Assembly: GCA_910579085.1 (NCBI GenBank)
Contig: CAJTRU010000091.1
Location: 1-12,202 of the forward strand
Source of the DNA: an uncultured Lachnospiraceae bacterium
GTDB taxonomy: Bacteria; Bacillota; Clostridia; Lachnospirales; Lachnospiraceae
Length of the DNA: 12,202 bases
Direction: 5' to 3'
In this document: positions 7,919 to 12,202 of the stretch, piece by piece
Numbering within the stretch: the first letter of the stretch is position 1
How the letters are laid out: every line of letters starts with the position of its first letter
The notes under the pieces: model-generated
Database searches by the model: none
What the model saw: only the letters and a program-made list of their open reading frames with translations
Told to the model about the DNA's origin: nothing
Made by a program: the position numbers and the translations under genes

Positions 7919-8554
7919 TTATATATATCCCCTTAGAGAAGCAGATTGTGCAAGCCTGGATGGCTGTATTTTATACATTGCCCTAATTAAAATTTCAGAC
8001 AAAACCATAGTTATTATAAATAATAAAACTGCTACTCCAATTCCATGTAATAATGTAAAATTATATGGAACAGGTATATAATTAATTATTGAATTAAAGA
8101 AAAGTGTAACTGTACAAAACATAATCATTGACACTATAAAAAACTTATAAACAAATAATATATATAATACCATTATAAAATATTCTATACCCGCTACTGC
8201 AACTTCTTTACCTGCCTCAGCATTAAACTGGCTTATACTATCTGCCTGTATAAACCTTATAATAAATAATACCCCAAATGAAAATATAAAAAGTAATATA
8301 TTTATTATCCGCTGGAACATAATACAAAATTCCTTGTATTTTGGTGAAGATTTAATAACATTAGAATACATAAGCGTACTTGCTGTTTGTGCGAAAAACA
8401 AGAAACTACAGTAAATCAACACACTTATTGATGGGACTTCATCAATGTTTATATATATAACACTTAAAATTCCTATTAACATAAAAACAAATGAACAGAT
8501 TGCATTTAATTTAAACTGGTATCCATATTTAATAAGTTTTAAATCCTTAATCAT
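7919..8554 (-). CDS. Membrane subunit of Ytr-like ABC transporter, distal gene
   Basis: A 211-residue hydrophobic protein with about six membrane segments (near 17-35, 43-63, 83-101, 120-138, 139-156 and 170-191) and a short basic C-terminal tail. No catalytic or binding motif is evident. It is read as a permease because it is the last gene of a cluster made of a YtrA-type regulator, an ABC ATPase and a second membrane protein of the same size. Its ATG has GGAGG 6 nt upstream, placed inside the last codons of the preceding gene, and the two genes overlap by 8 nt, so they are probably translationally coupled. No intrinsic terminator follows; the next feature is the reductase promoter. Whether the two membrane proteins pair as a heterodimer is inference. 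Confidence 0.7.
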   Translation of the reverse strand: MIKDLKLIKYGYQFKLNAICSFVFMLIGILSVIYINIDEVPSISVLIYCSFLFFAQTASTLMYSNVIKSSPKYKEFCIMFQRIINILLFIFSFGVLFIIRFIQADSISQFNAEAGKEVAVAGIEYFIMVLYILFVYKFFIVSMIMFCTVTLFFNSIINYIPVPYNFTLLHGIGVAVLLFIITMVLSEILIRAMYKIQPSRLAQSASLRGYI

Positions 8555-9167
8555 AATATTCCTCCTTTACAACTCTGAATAAAATCCTGATATGCAATAA
8601 TATTAATAACAGGCTTAATATAATTAAAACTATACTTGTTATAGTAAGAATACTTTTATCTAGTATAAATACATTAAAACCAATATAGAGCATTACTACT
8701 ATAATAGTTATAAAATTATAAGCAGCAAAAAAATCAAAAAACCTTAAACTAAAAAGTGCAACAGTTATAAAAAAATATGCAGAAATTAGTAAATAAATAG
8801 TCAATCTTAATTGGACTTTTAAAACTGCTGCTGTTACAGAAATTATTAATAATGTACTTAATATTCTTCTTACTATATCTGACAGGATTGCCTTCTTTAA
8901 TAACTGCGTATACTTTACGGATGTTTTTAAATACTCATTCCTGCCACTTTCTTTCCTGGCATATCCTGCAAACACAAAAAAGTCTGCCAGACATTCTACA
9001 GCAATAATAACCGTTGCCGCTGTAAAAACCAGTATAAAACTTCCATTAAGAAATATACTTTCTATATACAATAACACCCATACTGCCAAAGGATATACCA
9101 TATATAATAAAAAGCGGAATTTCTTATCTGGTAAAAACATATGGTAACTCTCTATATAATCTTTCAT
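8547..9167 (-). CDS. Membrane subunit of Ytr-like ABC transporter, proximal gene
   Basis: A 206-residue polytopic protein with six predicted segments (near 18-38, 43-63, 103-118, 121-141, 148-168 and 173-195) and a charged loop at about 70-100 (ARKESGRNEY). It has no motif of its own, and its role as permease rests on the adjacent ATPase gene. The start at 9167 is preferred over the in-frame ATG at 9191 because AAAGGAG lies 6 nt before 9167 and nothing like it precedes 9191. It begins 26 nt after the ATPase stop and overlaps the next gene by 8 nt. It resembles the distal membrane gene in size and topology rather than in obvious sequence, so the pair may have arisen by an old duplication; an alignment would be needed to tell. 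Confidence 0.7.
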   Translation of the reverse strand: MKDYIESYHMFLPDKKFRFLLYMVYPLAVWVLLYIESIFLNGSFILVFTAATVIIAVECLADFFVFAGYARKESGRNEYLKTSVKYTQLLKKAILSDIVRRILSTLLIISVTAAVLKVQLRLTIYLLISAYFFITVALFSLRFFDFFAAYNFITIIVVMLYIGFNVFILDKSILTITSIVLIILSLLLILLHIRILFRVVKEEYYD

Positions 9168-9193
9168 AAACAACTCCTTTCCTATTATCATGT

Positions 9194-10081
9194 TTACATA
9201 AGCTGTGTATATTTTTTCATAACAGCAATACTAATCTGTGAAAGTTCTGGAACTTCCCTTGAGATATTTATCCCTGCTAGTTTATCAATATTCTCTGCAA
9301 GGCACATCCCTTCAAATCCATAATTACTTTTCTGGAAACTGAATAAAATATCCTTTACCTTGTCTGCATCTTCATTCTCACCCTTAACAAGAATATATTT
9401 TTCTTTTAAATCCTCAACAAAGCCATGCTCTGCTACTTTTCCTTTTTCCATTATTATTGCATAATCTGTTACATTCTCCATATCTGCAATATTATGAGTT
9501 GAAAAAAGTACACTGCTCTCACCATTTCCCTGTTCCAGATATTCCCTTATCATCTGGCAAAGTTTATCACGCATCAGAGGGTCAAGAGGGGAAGCAGGTT
9601 CATCAAGCAGAAGCATTTTTGTTTCCCTCGCAAAAACATTTGCAAGTACAACTTTCATTTTCATTCCATCTGAAAGTTTATTAAAACCTTTATTCTGTTT
9701 TTTTATGCCAGAAACTTCTATACCTAATAATCTACAAATCTCATAAAATTTGTCTTTATTAAACTTTTCAAATAAAAGTTCACTCGCTTCTGCAATCTGG
9801 GCTATTGTCCAATGTGGCATAAAATAATTACCTGGTCCAGTGTAACCAATATTTTCACGTATAACTCTTTCTTCCTTTTCACCGTTAAAATAATCTATAG
9901 TACCTTTATAATCAAGACGTACACCTGCAAGTATATTTATAAAAGTACTTTTTCCTGCCCCATTTTCGCCAATAAGTGCTGTTGCAAAGCCTTTGGGAAT
10001 ATCTAATGATGGGATATCTAATGCAAAACTTTTAAATTTTTTAGATAAATTATTGATGCTTATTACATTACTTTTATACAT
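9194..10081 (-). CDS. ABC transporter ATP-binding protein, Ytr-like
   Basis: A 295-residue cytoplasmic ATPase that should power export or signalling through the two membrane proteins encoded next to it. Walker A is GENGAGKST (38-46), Walker B MLLLDE (156-161) with the following PASPLDP D-loop, and the H-loop is His196 in FSTHNIADME. The signature is LSDGM (136-140), not LSGGQ, a form common in YtrB-type proteins. In the Q-loop region (IGYTGPGNYFMP, 78-89) no glutamine is visible where one is expected, which is unusual. The C-terminal 75 residues go beyond the core ATPase fold. GGAG lies 7 nt before the ATG, and the gene follows the GntR stop by 12 nt. In Bacillus the ytr operon responds to cell-wall-active antibiotics; a similar role here is inferred from gene order. 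Confidence 0.85.
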   Translation of the reverse strand: MYKSNVISINNLSKKFKSFALDIPSLDIPKGFATALIGENGAGKSTFINILAGVRLDYKGTIDYFNGEKEERVIRENIGYTGPGNYFMPHWTIAQIAEASELLFEKFNKDKFYEICRLLGIEVSGIKKQNKGFNKLSDGMKMKVVLANVFARETKMLLLDEPASPLDPLMRDKLCQMIREYLEQGNGESSVLFSTHNIADMENVTDYAIIMEKGKVAEHGFVEDLKEKYILVKGENEDADKVKDILFSFQKSNYGFEGMCLAENIDKLAGINISREVPELSQISIAVMKKYTQLM

Positions 10082-10093
10082 ATTCTCTCTCCT

Positions 10094-10474
10094 CTATTCT
10101 CCACTTTCTTCTGTTTCAATCAACATCCTTAAAATTTCTATAAGCTCACTGTCTGGCACATTAGCAATTCTTGCTGCTGATATGGCATTTAATAAATATT
10201 CCTCCATTTTCCTTATATGCTGTTCCCTTAGCATTTCACTATCCTGTGCATTAACATAATACCCTTTGCCCTGTACTGCTGTTACAAGCCCGTTTTTCTC
10301 AAGCTCCTCATATGCTTTCATAGTAGTGATAACACTAATTCTTAAGTCCTTTGCCAATCCCCTGATTGAAGGAAGAAATTCACCCTGTTTGAATTTTCCT
10401 GCCAGAATATCTTCCTTAAACTGCCCAGCTATCTGCTGGTATATAGGAACTCCTGAATTCTGTATTATCCTCAA
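10094..10474 (-). CDS. GntR-family repressor, YtrA subfamily, TTG start
   Basis: A 126-residue DNA-binding protein that probably represses its own ABC transporter operon. Residues 1-76 form a winged helix with the GntR pattern (PIYQQIAGQFKEDILAG, then LPSIRGLAKDL, TTMKAYEELEKNGL and GKGYYV). The C-terminal part is only about 50 residues, mainly helical, which defines the YtrA subfamily and serves dimerisation. The start is TTG: an in-frame TGA stop lies three codons upstream (10483-10481), inside the AGGTGA ribosome binding site, and the next in-frame ATG (residue 52) would remove most of the helix-turn-helix. The ribosome binding site is 6 nt from the TTG. It is the first gene of the operon. 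The effector is unknown; YtrA-type proteins usually respond through envelope-active drugs. Confidence 0.88.
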   Translation of the reverse strand: MRIIQNSGVPIYQQIAGQFKEDILAGKFKQGEFLPSIRGLAKDLRISVITTMKAYEELEKNGLVTAVQGKGYYVNAQDSEMLREQHIRKMEEYLLNAISAARIANVPDSELIEILRMLIETEESGE

Positions 10475-10510
10475 ATATTTTCACCTGCCTTAATTATATG
10501 TAATATCAAC

Positions 10511-10552
10511 TGTTTATATGTTATATATACACTATGAACAATTATTTGTCAA
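10511..10552 (-). promoter_or_regulatory. Promoter and putative operator of the Ytr-like operon
   Basis: On the minus strand a perfect TTGACA (10552-10547) is followed after 17 bp by TATATA (10529-10524). The -10 box sits in the middle of an imperfect 30-bp palindrome (10540-10511) of the form TGTTnATAnnnTATATATAnnnTATnAACA, with 22 of 30 positions symmetric. A site of this kind over the -10 box fits autorepression by the GntR protein encoded just downstream; the binding is inference. Confidence 0.65.
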
Positions 10553-10590
10553 TACCTTAATAATAAAATTCATATAAAAATCCTGTCTGG

Positions 10591-10635
10591 TAAAAATAAA
10601 AAAGCAGTTTATAGAAATAAATCCTATAAACTGCT
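10591..10635 (-). terminator. Intrinsic terminator of the Lrp/AsnC gene
   Basis: On the minus strand AGCAGTTTATAG and CTATAAACTGCT (10635-10624 with 10614-10603) form a perfect 12-bp stem with a 9-nt loop. It is followed at once by six T, an A and five more T. It lies 20 nt after the regulator stop and insulates it from the GntR operon promoter. Confidence 0.9.
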
Positions 10636-10654
10636 ATCTGTTATATATTTGTAT

Positions 10655-11101
10655 TTATATCTGTATCTCCCTGTGTTCTACACAGGTTGAAAATACTATA
10701 AGGGTCTTTGTACGTCCATACCGCTGTAAGTCACCAATAAAATGGTCTAATTCATCTGTGCTTGGAAATAATACTTCTAATAACATTGAATAATCTCCTG
10801 TAACACAATTACATTCAATAACATTTTTACATCCCCTTATATATGGATAAAATTCTTCCTTATCAACGGGTGATACCTCAAGATTAATAAACGCTTTAAT
10901 ATGGTATCCAAGTTTTACAGGATTGACATATGCATGAAAACCTTGTATATACCCATTATATAAAAGGTTTTCTATTCTTACTGAAACAGCAGGAGAAGAT
11001 AAAAAAACTTTTTCTGCAATTTCTTTTAATGACATTCTTGCATTTTCCTGTAACATAGTTATTATCTGTTTATCAATATTATCAAGTTCATTATTCTTCA
11101 T
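10655..11101 (-). CDS. Lrp/AsnC-family transcriptional regulator
   Basis: A 148-residue regulator of the feast/famine family. The N-terminal helix-turn-helix is at about 5-65 (LDNIDKQIITMLQENARMS, SLKEIAEKVFLSSPAVSVRI, LLYNGYIQGF). The RAM/AsnC ligand-binding and oligomerisation domain is at about 68-148 (KAFINLEVSP, VTGDYSMLLEV and an ending typical of the family). The length is normal. GGGAGGG lies about 8 nt before the ATG. It is a single-gene unit with its own promoter and a strong terminator. Relatives bind an amino acid and form octamers or discs on DNA. No amino acid exporter or biosynthesis gene is adjacent, so the effector and targets cannot be read from the context. Confidence 0.9.
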   Translation of the reverse strand: MKNNELDNIDKQIITMLQENARMSLKEIAEKVFLSSPAVSVRIENLLYNGYIQGFHAYVNPVKLGYHIKAFINLEVSPVDKEEFYPYIRGCKNVIECNCVTGDYSMLLEVLFPSTDELDHFIGDLQRYGRTKTLIVFSTCVEHREIQI

Positions 11102-11143
11102 ATTACATCCCTCCCTATAAACACTATATCAAACGCTATTTTT

Positions 11144-11172
11144 ATTATAGTCCGTTTTTTTATGACAGGCAA
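11144..11172 (-). promoter_or_regulatory. Promoter of the Lrp/AsnC gene
   Basis: On the minus strand TATAAT (11149-11144) is preceded at exactly 17 bp by TTGCCT (11172-11167), which matches four of six consensus positions. The start point would be near 11137, giving a leader of about 35 nt before the ATG. It lies between the stop of the MmcQ-family gene and the regulator. Confidence 0.6.
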
Positions 11173-11196
11173 GGGATAAAATATTTAATAAAATTA

Positions 11197-11535
11197 TTAT
11201 TGCTTTTTTCCAACAATTAAATCATAACTTTCTGCAATCATTCTTTTTATATCATTATCAGGTACACTTCCATCCAGAATTATAGTATTCCAGTGTTCTT
11301 TATTCTGATGGTAGCCTGGTTGTACTGACTTATATGTATTTCTCCAGAAATCCCTCCACTGGATATCTGCTTTAACATTAACACATATATAACCATTTCT
11401 TTCATATGTCCATGCAAATGCTTTTTTATTTCCTTTATACCTTAGTAATATCCAGTTATCATCATGAAAAGGTGCATCTACATATACATCATCAAATGAC
11501 AAACCATATTCTAGTATTTCTTCCCTTTGTTTCAT
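11197..11535 (-). CDS. MmcQ/YjbR-family protein
   Basis: A 112-residue small cytoplasmic protein of the MmcQ/YjbR family. The family marks are LSFDDVYVDAPF near the N-terminus, a central region with WILLRYKGNKKAFAW and VNVKAD, and the block PGYHQNKEHWNTI followed by LDGSVPD (73-93), then an SYDLIV helix. The fold is CyaY-like and some members may bind DNA, but the family has no established biochemical role, so none is assigned. The frame is open up to 11601. The start at 11535 is chosen because the extra 22 residues would be read through the tRNA terminator and have no family similarity; AGGAG lies about 11 nt before 11535. The start codon is 23 nt from the end of the tRNA U-tract, leaving almost no room for a separate promoter. 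Confidence 0.85.
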   Translation of the reverse strand: MKQREEILEYGLSFDDVYVDAPFHDDNWILLRYKGNKKAFAWTYERNGYICVNVKADIQWRDFWRNTYKSVQPGYHQNKEHWNTIILDGSVPDNDIKRMIAESYDLIVGKKQ

Positions 11536-11558
11536 AATACCTATTTCTCCTATAAAGC

Positions 11559-11590
11559 AAAAAAATCCAGTAATATGTATTACTGGATTT
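11559..11590 (-). terminator. Intrinsic terminator of the tRNA operon
   Basis: On the minus strand AAATCCAGTAATA and TATTACTGGATTT can pair over up to 13 bp with a very tight loop (in practice four to six unpaired bases). The stem is followed by seven T in all (11565-11559, partly shared with the stem). It begins 3 nt after the end of the tRNA-Lys gene. Confidence 0.9.
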
Positions 11591-11593
11591 AAA

Positions 11594-11666
11594 TGAGACA
11601 CGGGGGAGTCGAACCCCCGACAACTTGATTAAAAGTCAAGTGCTCTACCAACTGAGCTAGTATCCC
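11594..11666 (-). tRNA. tRNA-Lys (UUU)
   Basis: A complete 73-nt cloverleaf on the minus strand. The acceptor GGGATAC pairs with GTGTCTC (two G:U pairs), the D arm is AGCTCAGTTGGTAGAGC, and the anticodon loop CTTTTAA sits between CTTGA and TCAAG, giving anticodon UUU. The T arm is GGGGG-TTCGACT-CCCCC. The discriminator is A, and CCA is not encoded. It is the last gene of the tRNA run. Confidence 0.96.
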
Positions 11667-11670
11667 ATCA

Positions 11671-11689
11671 TATCTGCATTTTGCAGATA
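11671..11689. repeat. 8-bp hairpin between tRNA-Phe and tRNA-Lys
   Basis: TATCTGCA (11671-11678) and TGCAGATA (11682-11689) are perfect complements around a 3-nt loop and fill most of the 26-nt spacer between the two tRNA genes. No T-run follows on the minus strand, so it is not a normal terminator. It may shape processing of the polycistronic precursor. Confidence 0.5.
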
Positions 11690-11692
11690 CAA

Positions 11693-11765
<73 letters not shown>

Positions 11766-11794
11766 ATTAGATATTTTTACAAATACCTAATTAA

Positions 11795-11868
11795 TGGCGG
11801 GGACAGGATTTGAACCTATGACCTTCGGGTTATGAGCCCGACGAGCTTCCTAGCTGCTCCACCCCGCG
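11795..11868 (-). tRNA. Initiator tRNA-fMet (CAU)
   Basis: A complete 74-nt cloverleaf on the minus strand with anticodon CAU. Initiator marks are present: three G:C pairs at the base of the anticodon loop (CGGG-CTCATAA-CCCG), an A11:U24 pair in the D stem (GAGC/GCTC), and an unpaired first position. Position 1 is C and position 72 is C, where many bacteria have C and A. The discriminator is A, and no CCA is encoded. Confidence 0.95.
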
Positions 11869-11888
11869 TTAAATAATAACTCTTTAAA

Positions 11889-11917
11889 ATTATACTCAAG
11901 CTACACTATAAATAGAA
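11889..11917 (-). promoter_or_regulatory. Possible internal promoter before tRNA-fMet
   Basis: The 73-nt gap between tRNA-Tyr and tRNA-fMet is the longest in the tRNA run. On the minus strand it holds a perfect TATAAT (11894-11889) with a weak TTCTAT 17 bp upstream (11917-11912); TTGTTC lies 20 bp upstream. It could start a second transcript covering fMet, Phe and Lys. The -35 box is poor, so this is tentative. Confidence 0.35.
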
Positions 11918-11941
11918 CAACTTGCTTTATCTTATGTCTAA

Positions 11942-12023
11942 TGGATGGAGAAGGATTCGAACCTTCGAAGGCGAAGCCAACAGATTTACAGTCTGCCCCC
12001 TTTGGCCACTCGGGAATCCATCC
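11942..12023 (-). tRNA. tRNA-Tyr (GUA)
   Basis: A complete 82-nt class II tRNA on the minus strand. The acceptor GGATGGA pairs with TCCATCC, the D arm begins CCCGAG, and the anticodon loop CTGTAAA between CAGA and TCTG gives GUA. It has a long variable arm (TTGGCTTCGCCTTC region) and T arm GAAGG-TTCGAAT-CCTTC. The discriminator is A, and no CCA is encoded. Only 3 nt separate it from the end of tRNA-Thr. Confidence 0.95.
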
Positions 12024-12026
12024 ATA

Positions 12027-12099
12027 AGCCGATGATCGGACTCGAACCGATAACCTGCTGATTACAAATCAGCTGCTCTGCCAATTGAGCCACATCGGC
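12027..12099 (-). tRNA. tRNA-Thr (UGU)
   Basis: A complete 73-nt cloverleaf on the minus strand. The acceptor GCCGATG pairs with CATCGGC, and the D arm is GGCTCAATTGGCAGAGC. The anticodon loop TTTGTAA between GCTGA and TCAGC gives UGU, and the T arm is ATCGG-TTCGAGT-CCGAT. The discriminator is U, and no CCA is encoded. Confidence 0.95.
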
Positions 12100-12141
12100 A
12101 CGTCAGTTATCACCAGTAATAATCAAACTAACTTATCTAAA

Positions 12142-12202
12142 TGGGATCTACAGGGCTCGAACCTGTGACCCTCTGCTTGTAAGGCAGATGCTCTCCCAGC
12201 TG
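12142..12202 (-). tRNA. tRNA-Val (UAC), 5' end outside the window
   Basis: The 3' 61 nt of a tRNA on the minus strand, cut by the window edge within the D arm. The anticodon loop CTTACAA between TCTGC and GCAGA gives UAC, the T arm is ACAGG-TTCGAGC-CCTGT, and the 3' acceptor strand is AGATCCC with discriminator A. CCA is not encoded. The tRNA run may continue beyond the window. Confidence 0.93.

Noticed and set aside
9168..9191. Longer form of the proximal membrane protein starting at 9191
   Set aside because: There is no ribosome binding site before 9191, and the frame runs through the AAAGGAG that serves the ATG at 9167.
11536..11601. Amino-terminal extension of the MmcQ-family protein by 22 residues
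   Set aside because: It would be encoded by the tRNA terminator hairpin and the tRNA 3' flank and has no resemblance to the family's N-terminus.

Overview
This window is AT-rich DNA from a Gram-positive, Clostridia-like bacterium (Bacillota). The Lachnospiraceae are a reasonable guess, but the family assignment is inference. The grounds are strong AAAGGAGG-type ribosome binding sites, TTGACA/TATAAT promoters, a YtrA-type GntR regulator, FtsX/MacB-type exporters, a secreted Big2-domain protein, and tRNA genes that do not encode their CCA ends. No phage, insertion sequence or CRISPR signal was seen.

Left part (about 1-6130, plus strand): a consensus promoter, with a perfect tandem palindrome over its start point, reads into three genes. 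These are a secreted Big2-domain alpha/beta hydrolase and two large fused ABC ATPase/FtsX-type permease half-transporters. The two half-transporter genes overlap by ATGA and very probably form one heterodimeric exporter. The operator looks like a site for a MarR-type dimer, so this may be an inducible efflux or resistance operon with its own extracellular hydrolase. A perfect 12-bp hairpin closes it and lies tail to tail with the next gene.

Middle part (6150-10552, minus strand): in transcription order these are a YtrA-like GntR repressor with a TTG start, an ABC ATPase with an atypical signature and no visible Q-loop glutamine, and two small six-helix membrane proteins. This is a Ytr-like transporter operon. 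It is followed, with no clear terminator between, by a stand-alone siroheme/[4Fe-4S] nitrite or sulfite reductase. The reductase has its own TATAAT box and a roughly 160-nt leader that can fold into several hairpins and matches no riboswitch class I recognise.

Right part (10591-12202, minus strand): an Lrp/AsnC regulator with its own promoter and a strong terminator, a MmcQ/YjbR-family protein, and a run of six tRNA genes (transcription order Val-Thr-Tyr-fMet-Phe-Lys). The Val gene is cut by the window edge. The tRNA run ends in a strong intrinsic terminator, and the MmcQ gene starts about 24 nt after its U-tract.
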